Below are positions 49,383 to 60,579 of a DNA stretch of 64,000 nt, piece by piece; within the stretch, counting starts at the first letter, position 1; each line of letters begins with the position of its first letter. This stretch comes from Prorocentrum cordatum (lineage: Eukaryota > Sar > Dinophyceae > Prorocentrales > Prorocentraceae): positions 154,501 to 218,500 of the forward strand of contig CAUYUJ010012681.1 of assembly GCA_963575745.1 (NCBI GenBank). Reading direction: 5' to 3'. Position numbers and translations under genes: made by a program. The notes under the pieces are model-generated. The model was not told the origin of the DNA, made no database searches, and saw only the letters and a program-made list of their open reading frames with translations.

Positions 49383-51545
49383 ATGACGGAGGCCCGTTCA
49401 GCCAGAATCGTCGCAGCATTGCAGGCAGGCGGCTTGCACGTTCCATGCCGCGCCCTCTGCCGCATGGTGAATGCCTTGCAAGAGGACGACGGCAGTGACC
49501 ACGAAGGCAGTGCAATCCAGGGGCATCGGCAATTACAGGACCAGGTCAATGAGATCGGCAACCGCAGCACGGATTATGGCCGAATGATAACCAACATAGC
49601 GTTGCCCCGCGAAGACGGTGGCGAGATGTCGTGGGATATCATTAACCCGTTCGCAGTGTTGTCTGTAATGTGCGAGGAGTGTTCATGGTTTGCGAGGCTT
49701 CTCCACGATTCCGTCGGCAGTGGTAAAGCCAGCCTGGTGGTGTGGGGAGACGAGACATCGTCGGGGAACCAGCTGCGGCCTGACGCAGCAAACAAATGGC
49801 TATCCGTGTATTGGACGGTGGTAAACCTACCGTCATATTTCCGATCCTCGGACCCAGGGTGGATACCTCTCGGCGTTCTCAAGTATGACGATCTAAAAGC
49901 AGTTCGTTGCCAGTACAGCGGCGTCATCCGATCTGCACTGCACCATATGTTTACCCAGCACATGTTTTCGTTCAGCGTGGGCATCCGTTTGAGAGACGGA
50001 CGCGGAGGCATGTTTTTATTTTCTGGAGAATTGTGTGCCGTGCTGCAAGATGAGAAAGCTCACAAAGAAATGAAATCCACCAAGGGGGCGAGCGGATCTG
50101 TGTGCTGTTCTTCTTGTAAGAATATATACAATGGTGACGCTTCAAAAGTGCAGGGACATACATATATACGGCACTACGCTGTCACGCCGCCTTGTGAGTT
50201 CGACCTCCACACAGATGAATCGTTCTGGGAGCTGTGCGATAAGCTTGAGGAGCAAAAGCCTTTGCTGAGCAAAAAAGATTTTAAGGCTTTAGAGCAGAAG
50301 GCTGGTCTGCGCTTGGAACCAGGGGCTTTGCTGTTCGACAAAGCATTGCGAGGCGTTTTCAAACCACAAAGCCACACATATTGGGATTGGATGCGCATCA
50401 TATGTGCAAGCGGCGGTACTGCTCAGATCAATTGCAATGAACTGTGTTTAACATTATTGCAAAAAGGCGTGACGCTGGAGGCGTTGGATGCGTTTCAGAG
50501 ACAGCTTTTGGCCGATCAGAAAATCGTAAGAAAATTGCCGCTGCGGCTGTTCCAAGACCGCGTCGTGAACGCGCACGGTCACCACATGAAGTTATTCGCT
50601 GGGGAGTGCTTGACGGTGGTAACGGTCCTAGCTACGTTTGCCCGTGGCTCCCTGGACGTGGAGTGCCCGCATAGACGGTGCATACAAGTCCTGAGTGACC
50701 TCTGCGATCTTTTAACAGCTGGTGACGACGCGGTGCCGAAGACAACCCAGCTCGCGACCTTGCTCTGGCAGCACCACTCCCTCATGCTAAATACTTACGG
50801 GGAGGCGTCGTGCAAGATCAAGGCGCACTTGCAGCACCATGTGCCCAGGTGCATCGCCCGCACTAAAGCGAATCTAGATAATAGCCTTCCGCCCTCCCAC
50901 CCACCCACCCCCCCGCCCCCCGTCGGGTTCGCGCGGATAAGGTCGGGCCGACGGGTTCTAGAACTTGGGCCCCTCGCTCGGGAAGGGGCAGGCGGAAGTT
51001 GTTTCTCGAACGAGAGGCGCAATCGGAAGCTGAAAGCAGTTGCCAATCCGAATGTCCAGAACGCATCCCGCCAAGTTCTCGTTAGGCTTCTTCATGATTT
51101 TTTAGACATGATGCGGTCTGGCGAGGGGGAGCATCCGTTTTGTTTGAAAGAGCCCGTCGTGGACGCGTCATGGATGGCAGTTCACTTTTCCCCGCTGGCG
51201 AGGCCATCCCGCGTGCATCTGTCTCGGAGCATGCGTTGGCCCCGTGGTAAGATTTCGGTGGGTGACGTGTTGTCTGTTCGCGTTGCCGACGGCGTGGTCG
51301 GCGTGATCAGGGTCACGTGCTGTGCCGATGCGCGTTTCGATCGAGCCCCGACGATTCCACGCTGTTTCGTCATTGGCGTTGCGTGCGCCGAGGTGCACAA
51401 TGGCGCGGCGCCCGCCGACGCGCACGCTGTCGAGTACTGTCCTACAGACAGCTTTGCAGTTGCGGAGATGGCTTGCGTTATTAACAACCATATACATTAC
51501 AAAAGCAGGCGTGGATTTCGAGTACTGTTCAAATATTCTTGTTAA
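49383..51545 (+). CDS. Retroposed dinoflagellate multicopy (transposase-like?) protein, 720 aa
   Basis: ATG at 49,383, seven bases after the second leader relic; a nearer ATG at 49,376 is out of frame. The single open frame runs to 51,545. Features are a possible zinc knuckle (SVCCSSCKNIY), HTDESFWELCDKLEEQ, FKPQSHTYWDWMRIICASGG and SCFSNERRNRKLKAVANPNV. I recall WDWM and CF..ER[RK]..K as hallmarks of a family very abundant in dinoflagellate genomes and probably linked to mobile elements, with no assigned activity. A Pro/Arg-rich stretch around 50,885-51,000 separates two conserved-looking parts and could be an in-frame intron gained later or an insertion. Leader relics plus a nearly intron-free frame support origin by reverse transcription of a mature mRNA. 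It is the first plus-strand gene right of the strand switch. Confidence 0.75.
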   Translation: MTEARSARIVAALQAGGLHVPCRALCRMVNALQEDDGSDHEGSAIQGHRQLQDQVNEIGNRSTDYGRMITNIALPREDGGEMSWDIINPFAVLSVMCEECSWFARLLHDSVGSGKASLVVWGDETSSGNQLRPDAANKWLSVYWTVVNLPSYFRSSDPGWIPLGVLKYDDLKAVRCQYSGVIRSALHHMFTQHMFSFSVGIRLRDGRGGMFLFSGELCAVLQDEKAHKEMKSTKGASGSVCCSSCKNIYNGDASKVQGHTYIRHYAVTPPCEFDLHTDESFWELCDKLEEQKPLLSKKDFKALEQKAGLRLEPGALLFDKALRGVFKPQSHTYWDWMRIICASGGTAQINCNELCLTLLQKGVTLEALDAFQRQLLADQKIVRKLPLRLFQDRVVNAHGHHMKLFAGECLTVVTVLATFARGSLDVECPHRRCIQVLSDLCDLLTAGDDAVPKTTQLATLLWQHHSLMLNTYGEASCKIKAHLQHHVPRCIARTKANLDNSLPPSHPPTPPPPVGFARIRSGRRVLELGPLAREGAGGSCFSNERRNRKLKAVANPNVQNASRQVLVRLLHDFLDMMRSGEGEHPFCLKEPVVDASWMAVHFSPLARPSRVHLSRSMRWPRGKISVGDVLSVRVADGVVGVIRVTCCADARFDRAPTIPRCFVIGVACAEVHNGAAPADAHAVEYCPTDSFAVAEMACVINNHIHYKSRRGFRVLFKYSC

Positions 51546-52209
51546 AGCGTTCCCGATAAAGAGCACCTTTGCCTTCGCCCTACCCCCGCTGCCCAGGGGG
51601 GGGAGGAGGAGGGCGACGACGCCGAGGAGGGAGGGCAGAGAGGAGGAGCACACGCACACGCGCACGCGCACACCCGCACACCCGCACACCCGCACACCCG
51701 CACACCCGCACACCCGCACACCCGCAGACGCATAACTGATATTGCAATACACGTTCAAGTCCCATGTCCCTTCCTCATTTCCATCCTCTCCATCCCGTCT
51801 CCTCCCTCCTCCGCCGTCGGCCCTGCGCGGGGGTCGGCCGCCGCCCGCGCGAGCTCTCACCTGTCGGCGCGGGCGGGGTGGGGGGCGCGCATTGGATCAG
51901 GCAAGTCGAGGAGGAGCTGGGTTGCAGGAGTCGGGATCGAGAGAGCAGGGGGTCACAACGGGGGCAAAGGGCTCCGCGGCAGCTAGCGTTGGTTTCGAGG
52001 CAGGTCCAGCCGTGGTCGCGAGGGCCCATTGCACATTGGGAGGGAAAGCATACACATGCTCTGAAACGTCATGTTTTTATGCGTTGCGATCCTCGTTTCC
52101 CCCCTCTTCCTCCTCCTCTTGCTTCCCCGCCCCCATGTCCCCCCTCTGCCCTCATTGACTGCCTGGCCGCCGCCGTGTGGGATCGGATCAGCGTTCAGTA
52201 GTCTTCGGC
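51546..52209. other. Intergenic stretch with 8-bp repeat
   Basis: Contains an (ACACCCGC)n tract at about 51,650-51,727 and otherwise nothing I can assign. A TTCAG acceptor-like site near 52,199 may begin the next exon. Confidence 0.6.
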
Positions 52210-52745
52210 ATGACGAGCATGTATTTCGGTCCGACTTCAGATGGGCCAGTCGCAACGCTTCGGGAGAGCTGTCCGATCGGCACGATCACCAGCAGCCAGG
52301 CAGCCATCGTGTTCGGCCTCACGCATTGCCGCTCGAGCATCCGTAACAGGGGCCGCGGGGCAGGCCGCGAACTCATGATCACAGGTCGAACGTCGAACCT
52401 CGAGCGAGCCCGCGCCATCACCCTAGACTTCGTCGCTTTGAACGGGGCCGATGGCGGTCGGAAGACCCCAGCTGAGCAGGAGCTTCACCGTCTTCACACT
52501 AGTCTACGTCGATTGGAAGAGAGAGCACGGGTCGCCGAGATGTCGGCGCGGTTAGCTATGTCAAATGCAGCGTTCCTGATGGCGGCGGCGCCCGTGCCCT
52601 GCTGGATTTTTCTGCCCCCCCAATGGGCGCCTTGCGGGCCCGGCGCCGCGTTCGGGGACGACGCGAACTTCCCCTTCGTGCGCGAGGCGCATGCCGAGAC
52701 CGAGGAGCGCGGCCGAGGCTCCGCCCCGTCGCGGGGGGGGGGAGT
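52210..52745 (+). CDS. KH-like domain protein fragment
   Basis: From ATG 52,210 (MTSMYFGPTSDGPVATLRES) the frame reads ITSSQAAIVFGLTHCRSSIR, then RGRGAGRELMITGRTSNLER and ARAITLDFVALN. The G-rich loop, basic residues and ARAI helix resemble part of a KH RNA-binding fold. A helical segment (LHRLHTSLRRLEERARVAEM) and a hydrophobic end follow. The frame probably starts as an internal exon (acceptor near 52,199) and its 3' boundary near the G-run at 52,733-52,741 is not resolved. I do not see a full gene. Confidence 0.4.
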
Positions 52746-52989
52746 CTGCACATGTTGGACAATTCTTTACGCTTCGCGTATCCCCACCAGCCCATCTCAC
52801 AGCAGCAACTCTCGCGAAGCATGCCGACAGTCGTGTTTTTCAGGCGTGTGTCCGCTTGGCCCCGCATATCTCCCCCGTTCCTCCTTCCCCCCGCCTCCTT
52901 ATACATCCTCCTTGCGAGGGGAGCGGGAGAAGGACGAGGCGGAGGAGGAGGGAGAGAAAGCGCTCCTCGTGATTTGAGTCGTTTGGGGT

Positions 52990-53280
52990 TTCTCGTCCTG
53001 GTGTGAGTCGTTCGGGCCCTTCTTCCTGGTGCGAGTCGTTCGGGCTCTTCGTGGTGCGAGTCGTTCGGGCTCTTCGTCCTGGTGTGAGTCGTTCGGGCTT
53101 CTCGTGGTGTGAGTTGTTCGGGCCCCTCATCCTGGTGTGAGTCGTTCGGGCCCCTCCTCCTGATGTGACTCGTTCGGGCTCCTCGTGGTGTGAGTCGTTC
53201 GGGGCCCGCGTCGTGGTGTGAGTCCTTCGGGCTCCTCGTGGTGTGAGTCGTTCGGGCGCCTCGTCCTCGATCCGGTCGTT
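52990..53280. repeat. GTGAGTCGTTCGGGCTCCTC minisatellite
   Basis: About ten degenerate units of 27-32 bp built on GTGAGTCGTTCGGG plus CTCCTCGTCCTGG. No coding frame. Confidence 0.8.
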
Positions 53281-53399
53281 GCTGTCACTTGAGCGTCGGG
53301 CCCCTCCTTGTGTGTGAGTTCGTATCGGGCTATTCGTGGTGGGAGTCGTTGCGGGCCCTCGTCTGGTGTGAGTCGTTCGGGATCCTTCGTGGGGCCGAG

Positions 53400-53645
53400 A
53401 CTTGGGGGCCTCTTGGGGCCTCGTGGGGGCCTCTTGGGGGCCTCTGGGGGGGCTCTATGGGGGCCTCTTGGGCCATCGTTCGTACGGGGGCCTCTTGGGG
53501 GCCTCTTGGGGCCTCTTGGGGGCCTCTTGGGGGCCTCTTGGGGGCCTCTTGGGGGCCTCTTGGGGCAGCTTGGGGGCCTCTGGGGTGCCTCTTGGAGGCC
53601 TCTTGGGAGCCTCCTGGTGGCCTCTTGGGGCCATCTTGAGGCCTC
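53400..53645. repeat. GGGGGCCTCTTGG array
   Basis: About 20 copies of a 12-13-bp GGGGGCCTCTTGG unit, the same class as at 6.6, 21.9, 55.7 and 58.7 kb. Confidence 0.85.
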
Positions 53646-53873
53646 TTGCGACCTCCTCAGAAGCGCAAATGAGAGCTGCCCCCTGAGAAGGACAAGCTGA
53701 GCGCACAACCTTCGTAAAAAGATCGTATCGGGTCCAGTTGGATCGGGGAATATCGGATCCTGCAGCAATGCGTTGACGAAAAAAACGACATGTCGAGGCA
53801 TCGCAATGCCAAATCGTCTTTTCCCCTGATCCATGCTCACTTTCCCTTGCCACGCATGAGCCGCCCTCTCCGC

Positions 53874-53909
<36 letters not shown>

Positions 53910-54180
53910 ACCCCCCCCCCCCCCCCCCCCCCCCCTCCCCTGATCACCTTAACCCCCCACACACACCCCTCCCACACCCACCCAACCCCCCACCCCCCCC
54001 CCCCACGCCCCTCTCCGGGTCACCCCCCCCCCCTTTCCCTCCTCCCCCCACCCCTCTCCCACTTCCCCCACCCCCCCGCCTTCCCTCCCCTCACCCCCAG
54101 CTCCTCAACCAAACCCTTTCTACACACCAATCCCCCCCCCCATACCCCCACACCCCCACCCCCCCCACACCGTAATCCCA
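53874..54180. repeat. Poly-C tract and C-rich sequence
   Basis: A run of about 60 C broken by a single A (53,874-53,936), then CCCCAC-rich sequence to about 54,180. From 54,180 to 55,100 I see no supportable gene; frames overlap on both strands. Confidence 0.85.
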
Positions 54181-55399
54181 CCAGCCCTTTGGGCGTGAGT
54201 GGTTTGGGGGGCTCTCTCTGTTCTCAACCCCCCTTCTTCCCCCTCGGGGAGGGGTTTCCCCTACCCCCTCCCCTGGACCTGGAGAGGGCGGGCCGAGCGT
54301 TCTCAGGGGGGTCCATTTCGGCCCCTGGGAGGGCCAAAAAAACGACTACCCTCATGAGGATTCTGGCCCCGACGGGGGGGGGGGGAGTTTGGCCCCTCTG
54401 CTCGTCTTTGAAGCAGAAATCATTGATTTTACGATGGTTGTGGCCACATTTTGGCCTTCTGAGGGGACCGAGCTCATCTCCCCTCGCCTCTCGCGCGTCG
54501 CTGCCCGCAGGGCGGTCCGAGGGCGTCGCCGCGGGCTGGCGCGTGGAGGCCGTCGGTGGCACGCAGGCGCCGCCCGCCTGTCGCGGGGGGCAGGGCGAGG
54601 ATGATTCTGGATGCAACGGCGGCGACAGCGGCGCGGCTGCCTTCCTGTTCCGAAGAGGAGGACAGGACGAGGGGGGAACTGGTAATTTCCCTCTCCCCCT
54701 CCCTCGCCCTCCTCCTCTCCGCCCGCCTTTCTTTTTCCCCTGGCCAACTTCCCCCATCGCCATGTCCATCTCCAACCGCCCGTCGCGCGCGAGGCGGGAT
54801 CGGCGGCCTCGAGCTCGTCGGCTGCCGCCAACGGCATCGCGGGCGCCACAGGCAGCACGCGCCTCCGCGCCCGCGGCAGGGAGGGGGGAGTGAGAGCATG
54901 GCAGGAACAGGGCAGGATGGGGAGGAGGAGGAGGAGGACCAGGGCAGGAGGATAAGTAGGAACAGAGCAGGAGCAGGGCGGGAGGGGGAGGAGGAGGAGG
55001 GCAATCTATTTTGGATTGAGGGGAGAGGGGAGAGAGGGGAAAGGGCTTCCCCCCCAGTAGGTTTCTTTACAGCTTTCGCTTTCTAGGGTCTCCCACTGGG
55101 AAGGAGACGCAGGATTATTCACTGCGTGGGGCTCCACATATGTGCAGCTACTCGCATGGACCTGTCTGCCGTGAATGTCTAGGCGCAAGAGCTTTCGAAT
55201 ATTAACGGGCTGCAGTTGTAACGGTCTGGACATCAATCTAATTGCGAAAGAATGGGAGTGTGCATGAGCCTCAGTAGTACGAGCGCGTCTCTGTGCATGA
55301 GCCTGGCGCCTCCTGGGGCATCCTGAAACCTACTGGGGTTTCCTGGGGTCTCCAGGGGCCTCTTGGGGCCTCCTGGGACCTCGGAGGAAGGTTTCGTGT

Positions 55400-55670
55400 C
55401 CCAGGGGAGGCGCAATCTATAGCAACAGACGTGCATAAAACATTGCGGATTAGAGCCACAGGAGAAGGGCAATATATAGGAACTCGCGTAAAACACAAAA
55501 GGACTCGTGCCCCCAGGAGAGGCCCAATACATAGGAACATGAGTAAACCATTTAGGATTGTGCACACAGGAGAAGGACCATCTATAGAAACATACGTAGA
55601 ACATAAAAGAATTGTGCTCCAGGTGAGGCCCAATCGATAGGAGCATGCGTAAAACACATGGGATTGGAGC
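55400..55670. repeat. Degenerate 53-57-bp tandem repeat, five copies
   Basis: The phrase CAATCTATAG (or CAATATATAG, CAATACATAG, CCATCTATAG, CAATCGATAG) recurs at 55,413, 55,470, 55,525, 55,578 and 55,631. It is preceded by CAGGNGAGG and followed by an A-rich GTAAAACACA phrase. Confidence 0.8.
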
Positions 55671-55679
55671 CACTCCTGT

Positions 55680-55930
55680 TGCCTTCTGAGGCCTCCTGCT
55701 CCTGGGGCCTCTCGGGGCCTCCTGTTGCCTTCCGAGGCCTCCTGGCGCTTCCTGTTGCCTCCTGGGGCCTCCTGTGGTTTCCTGAGGCCTTCTGGAGCTT
55801 CCTGGGGCCTCCTGGAGCCTCTTGGGACATCCTGTGGCCTATTGAGTCTTTCTGTGGCCTCCTGATGCCTCCTGGGACCTCATGTGGTCTCCTGGGGCCT
55901 CCTGGAGCCTGTTGGAGCCTCCTGTGGCAT
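55680..55930. repeat. CCTCCTGGGGCCT array
   Basis: Degenerate 12-bp repeats of the GGGGCCTCCTG class, leading into the 152-bp satellite. Confidence 0.8.
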
Positions 55931-55959
55931 CCTGAGAAAAATCTGCGCCCACGAGCCTG

Positions 55960-56775
55960 GCCACCAAAACAAGCAAACCGATCGAGACATCCTCAAAATC
56001 TGGCCCACCTGGGGGGTGACAATGAGCGCCTCGCTCGAGACATCCTCCAAATCTGCTCCGAAAGCGAAGGATGGTGGGCACAGAAACAGGCAAACCGCCT
56101 GAGACATCCCCACAAAATGGCCGCGAACGAGCCCGTGCAACCACCCCTGGCGGCTCCCCTTAGGGGTGCTGAAATGAGCGCCTCGCTCGAGACATCCTCC
56201 AAATCTGCTCAGAAAGCGAAGGATGTTGGGCACAGAAACAGGCAAACCGCCTGAGACATCCCCACAAAATGGCCGCGAACGAGCCCGTGCAACCACCCCT
56301 GGCGGCTCCCCTTAGGGGTGCTGAAATGAGCGCCTCGCTCGAGACATCCTCCAAATCTGCTCCGAAAGCGAAGGATGTTGGGCACAGAAAAGGCAAACCG
56401 CCTGAGACATCCCCACAAAATGGCCGCGAACGAGCCCGTGCAACCACCCCTGGCGGCTCCCCTTAGGGGTGATGAAATGAGCGCCTCGCTCGAGACATCC
56501 TCCAAATCTGCTCCGAAAGCGAAGGATGTTGGGCACAGAAACAGGCAAACCGCCTGAGACATCCCCACAAAATGGCCGCGAACGAGCCAGTGCAACCACC
56601 CCTGGCGGCTCCCCTTAGGGGTGCTGAAATGAGCGCCTCGCTCGAGACATCCTCCAAATCTGATCCGAAATCGAAGGATGTTGGGCACAGAAACAGGCAA
56701 ACCGCCTGAGACATCCCCACAAAATGGCCGCGAACGAGCCCGTGCAACCACCCCTGGCGGCTTCCCTTAGGGGTG
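55960..56775. repeat. ~152-bp tandem satellite, five copies
   Basis: The phrase ATGAGCGCCTCGCTCGAGAC recurs about every 152 bp from about 56,020 to 56,628, within units also containing CACAAAATGGCCGCGAACGA and GGCGGCTCCCCTTAGGGGTG. Inverted copies of the unit occupy the last 240 bp of the window. Confidence 0.92.
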
Positions 56776-57077
56776 CTGAGTATGAGTAAGTCTGTGTATG
56801 AGTAAGTCTGTGTATGTGTACGTCTGGGTATGACTAATACTGTGTATGAGTAAGTCTGTGTATGAGTAAGTCTGTATATGAGTATGTCTGAGTGTGCGTA
56901 AGTCTGAGTATGAGTAGGTCTGAGTATGAGTAAGTCTGAGTATGAGTAAGTCTGTGTATGAGCAAGTCTGAGTATGTCCGACAGGAGGGGAGGAGAAAAG
57001 AGGAGGAGGAAGAAGGAGGAGGAGTAGGAGGCGCCCAAGTAATAACAAGAACCCCATATTAGGATATGGGGAAAAAC
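56776..57077. repeat. Left arm of a large inverted repeat
   Basis: GAGTATGAGTAAGTCTGTGT-type repeats, then a GGA-rich stretch and CAAGTAATAACAAGAACCCC. The reverse complement, almost identical, is at 63,452-63,757. With the adjacent satellite the arm extends from about 55.96 to 57.08 kb. Confidence 0.9.
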
Positions 57078-57447
57078 CATTGAATCATATGCTTTTCGCT
57101 GAGATTTACATTTTTTTGGAGCCTCATGGGCCCCTCGTGGGGCCCCTCACGAGGCGGCGCCGTCGTCGCCGTCGTCTAGCCGTGTCCTGGCAACGTCCAA
57201 ATATCCAGGGCCTCCTGGGCCCTCCATTTCCACACCCTACTGGGCCCCCCTGGAACCCCTTGGAACTGGGCCCCCCTTTGGGCCCCTGGGCCAAAGTCCG
57301 GAACGCGCTTTTCAAGACTTCGGCGCGAAGTCGTGCTTGCTTGTCGCCCGCCGCTGTTTCGGCTCGAATTCATTGCGGAGGTTGCGCCAGGTCCGAGCGC
57401 CAGAACCGATTATCAGCAGGTCTCCCTCGGCGTTCGCGGCCAGCGAT

Positions 57448-58440
57448 ATGAGCGAGGAGGCAGCGCTTGCAGCGATGTCGAGCGAGGGAGTCGCTCTCGT
57501 GGAGCCTGAAGAGGCGCCTGCCATTGACATGATCACGTGCAGTCTCTGCGATGAAGATGTCCCGAAGGGCAATGCCACCAACGTAGCTGGCACTGACCGC
57601 CAGCCGAGGTATGAGTGCCTCCCGTGTCACAGGCTCCACGGCCGCGTGAAGCGCCTCAAGGCTGGCGGCGATGCGCAGTTCGAGGGCTGGGGCAGCCTCC
57701 CCAGGGAGGAGCGCGTCCAGTTCATGAGGGACAACGCCGACGCCTACGGCATCCAGCTGCACGGGTCGATGACCGCGTTGATCAAGAGGACGGTCACTCG
57801 TTCCATGGACGCGAACTTCCACGAGAATGGGCGCTTCATGTTAGTGTCCGATGCAGCTGAGCTTCCAGAGTACAAGAACGATCCAGAAGCGTTCCAGAGG
57901 CTGTGTCAGAATACCCAAGAGCATACATGCCCCCTTTCAGGTATTAAGAGGATCTACGTCCCAGAGTACACGTTCCAGAGGACCCAGGGCCTGCGAGCGA
58001 CCCATACCGCCGAGAGCGCCATGCGCGGCGAGGGGAACATCAGGTCCTCGAAGCCCAAGGCCAAGGCGAAGGCGCCTTCGAGGCGCCCCGCCACCCCGCC
58101 GCCTGCGGATGGCGCGCCGCAGATGCTCCCCCTGAGCGCGGCGCTGAAGAAGAACACAGAGAAAACGATTACTACCCTGCGTGAGCGCGCCCATGACTTC
58201 AGCACGCTGGTGATCACGGCCTCAGCCGAGCAGGCGAAGTTCTACGTCCCCGAGGTCGTGCTGTCGAAGTCGATCCGCGTGCAGCAGGAGTTGCAGACGT
58301 GCCTGGCCGCGCTGCAGCTCATCCAGCAAGACGGCGGCGAGCGGACGAAGGGCGCCACGGCGGAGATCATCAAGGAGTCGAAGGGGGCGCTGAAGGAGGA
58401 GAGCAGCCTCTATGACAAAATCGAGAGTCCACGGGAGAAG
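57448..58440 (+). CDS. Zinc-ribbon-type dinoflagellate multicopy protein, main exon
   Basis: ATG at 57,448 (MSEEAALAAMSSEGVALVEP). Cysteines at residues 31, 34, 57 and 60 form a CxxC-x22-CxxC zinc-ribbon-like pattern (CSLC, CLPC). It is followed by GWGSLPREERVQFMRDN, comparable with the W..L..EER block of the gene at 7,283-9,598. A basic Pro/Ala linker and a helical region follow (LSAALKKNTEKTITTLRERA, VLSKSIRVQQELQTCLAALQ). The coding character fades after SSLYDKIES near 58,430, where an intron probably begins. The open frame beyond is Gly/Leu-rich repeat translated from GGGGCCCTCTTGG sequence. It lies inside the 56-64 kb inverted repeat. Confidence 0.68.
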
Positions 58441-58875
58441 AAATACATGGGAATAGGAAGGATAGGGGGGATGAAGGAGGGCGAATCTTTCAGGCGTCTG
58501 GGGACCTTATTGGGGCCCTCTTGGAGGGGCCCTTTGGACAAAACCAAAAACAACACAACACAAAAAAACGTACTTGCTGGGGCATTTTGCATAGGTCGCA
58601 GGGCTATCGCCCGAAAGCTCGGTTTGAATCTGCCTTGGGCCCATCCAGTTTTCGGGGGGTATCTCGGGGCTCTCGTGGAGTCTTCTTGGACCCTCTTGGG
58701 GCCCTCTCAAAGCCTTGGGGCCCTCTTGGGGCCGTCTTGGGGCCCTTTGGGGGAAAAAAAAAAAAAAAACGAATCGTGTTTTGAAAACTGATTGTTTCAA
58801 AGACCTCTTGGCCCCTTCCAAGGGCCATCAGAGGATCCCGAAACGGCCCCAAGACGGCCCCAAGAGAGCCCCAAG

Positions 58876-59142
58876 ATGGCAAGTTTTCGGGTGCATTCTT
58901 GGCGGGCCCTTCCCCGAGGTCTGCTGGACGACATGCCCAGCGCAGAGCGTGAGGCACTCGCCGCGGCGACCGCGTCCCAGGTTCGCGAGCAGCTGGGCGG
59001 CGGTCGCAGCCCCGCGGAGGAGGATGCTGGTGCTGAGGCTGAAGCGGCGGCGTCTCCTGCGGCCACCAGTGCTGATTCTGCCCAGAAGCCTGGCCGCCGC
59101 GCCAGGATGAAGCGCCCCTCGGCGGTGCAGAATATCGACTGA
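58876..59142 (+). CDS. Probable 3' exon (or small separate gene) following the zinc-ribbon gene
   Basis: Reads MASFRVHSWRALPRGLLDDM, then PSAEREALAAATASQVREQL, an acidic Ala/Glu stretch and a basic end (PGRRARMKRPSAVQNID) with a stop at 59,142. The helical, charged composition suits the C-terminal part of the upstream gene. I could not fix the acceptor, so a separate small gene is possible. The presumed intron (about 58,440-58,875) is mostly GGGGCCCTCTTGG repeats and an A16 run near 58,756. Confidence 0.45.
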   Translation: MASFRVHSWRALPRGLLDDMPSAEREALAAATASQVREQLGGGRSPAEEDAGAEAEAAASPAATSADSAQKPGRRARMKRPSAVQNID

Positions 59143-59621
59143 GATGCCCGCCAGTCGTTTTGCAGCACAGCAGGGGCCGTGCCGCCGCAGAGGTCGGCGG
59201 AGGGGGGCGAGGAGGAGGAGGAGAGGAGAAGGATGAGGACGAGGAGGATGAGGGCGGCGACAACGCCGCGACCCCCGCACCCGCGCACGCTCCTCCTGGC
59301 ATGTTCCTCAAATTTTTTATGCGTATGCCTGACATATTTTGTTCTGGATGCAGATGCCCCGCGCTGCTGTCCCATCGTGCCCGTGCATGCTCCGACGCTC
59401 CGCGCAGTGTAGCGCAGGGACCTCCGACTGCATGCTCTCTTCGCTCCAGGGACCTCCGAGTGGACCCGCAGGCAGGCGCTGCGTCCCCATGCGCTCCAGG
59501 CGACACGCAATGATATGATTGACGGATGCTCTGCACCGCGCCCATTGGGGAAACAAAGAGCAACAACAACAATGGTTCCGTATGCAAGCCAATGACGTCT
59601 GTAGTGTTCTCGTTGGCAGAA

Positions 59622-59847
59622 AAACCGACCATTTTCAGTTGAAAATGGTCGGTTTCTGCGTTGCTCCCAGACGACTGTACTTTAGAAGGTTTCGTCCGGT
59701 TCCCCGTCTCCGTCAGCATTCAGTTGTAAAAACTACCAGCACGCGACGCCGTCGAGGCCATCATTCTTTTGGGACAGGAATGGGCGTTGCAATCGTGCAA
59801 CTGCAGTTGCACGATTGCGTCGATGCGATGCAATCGTGCAACTGCAG
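59622..59847. repeat. Two perfect palindromic hairpins
   Basis: 59,622-59,655: 16-bp arms AAACCGACCATTTTCA around a GT centre. 59,789-59,818: perfect 30-bp palindrome with arms GCAATCGTGCAACTG, and a third half-copy at 59,830-59,847. From 59,850 to 60,560 I see no supportable gene. Confidence 0.92.
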
Positions 59848-60579
59848 ATGTACCCCGTGCCGTCTCCACACACACAATCCCCCACCAGATCTAGAGGACA
59901 TGGCGGCGGCGGCAACGACGACGACGCCGATAGGGGGGCGTGGGCGGAAGAGGGCGAGGGAGGAGGAGCAATCCGTAGGGGGGATGAGGAGGGGGAGGAG
60001 GAAGGATCTCTCGAACCCTCCCCGTCCAGCCAGTCTTCAAAATGCGGGAACTCTCGACTGCACAGCGGGGGCTCATGGGGATAGCAAAAGGTGGGGAAAG
60101 GAAATGGAGGCGAGACACCCTCTAGGAGAAGGAGGAGGGCCCCGCCCCTCTACCTGTTCCTCCCTTCGCTCGGCCTTCCCACCCCGCTCCTCCTCGACAA
60201 TCCCGCCCTGCCTTTTTGTCTTTTATATTTGCATCCCCCCTCCGCCTCCGCGCGGGCCTCCTCCTCCGCCCGCGCGAGGCGCCTGGCCGACGGGGAGGAC
60301 GGCGTGGTGCTCTCGCGTCTGAGCCAGCGCCTTGCAGGCACCTCTGCCGCGGGGTGGATACGACGGGGGAGGGGGGGGAGGCCGAACGCACGAAAGGAGG
60401 ATATCAGGAAAGGAGGTTCCTCCCCTCGTTTTCCGTCCCCTCCGCTTCCTCCTCCGCCCCCCTTCCCGCTCCCCCCGTTCCCCCCTATCTCTTCTCCCCG
60501 TCCCCGCCCCAACCCCCGCCCCACCAGAAGGTAGTTTTTTTTTTAGCAAATAATCCTCCCGACAAGCCGCGGGGGGGTA

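Noticed and set aside
53289-53853. Gly/Leu/Trp-rich GLLGASWGPLG proteins on both strands
   Set aside because: Translation of GGGGGCCTCTTGG arrays; the same artefact recurs at 6.7, 22.0, 55.8 and 58.7 kb.
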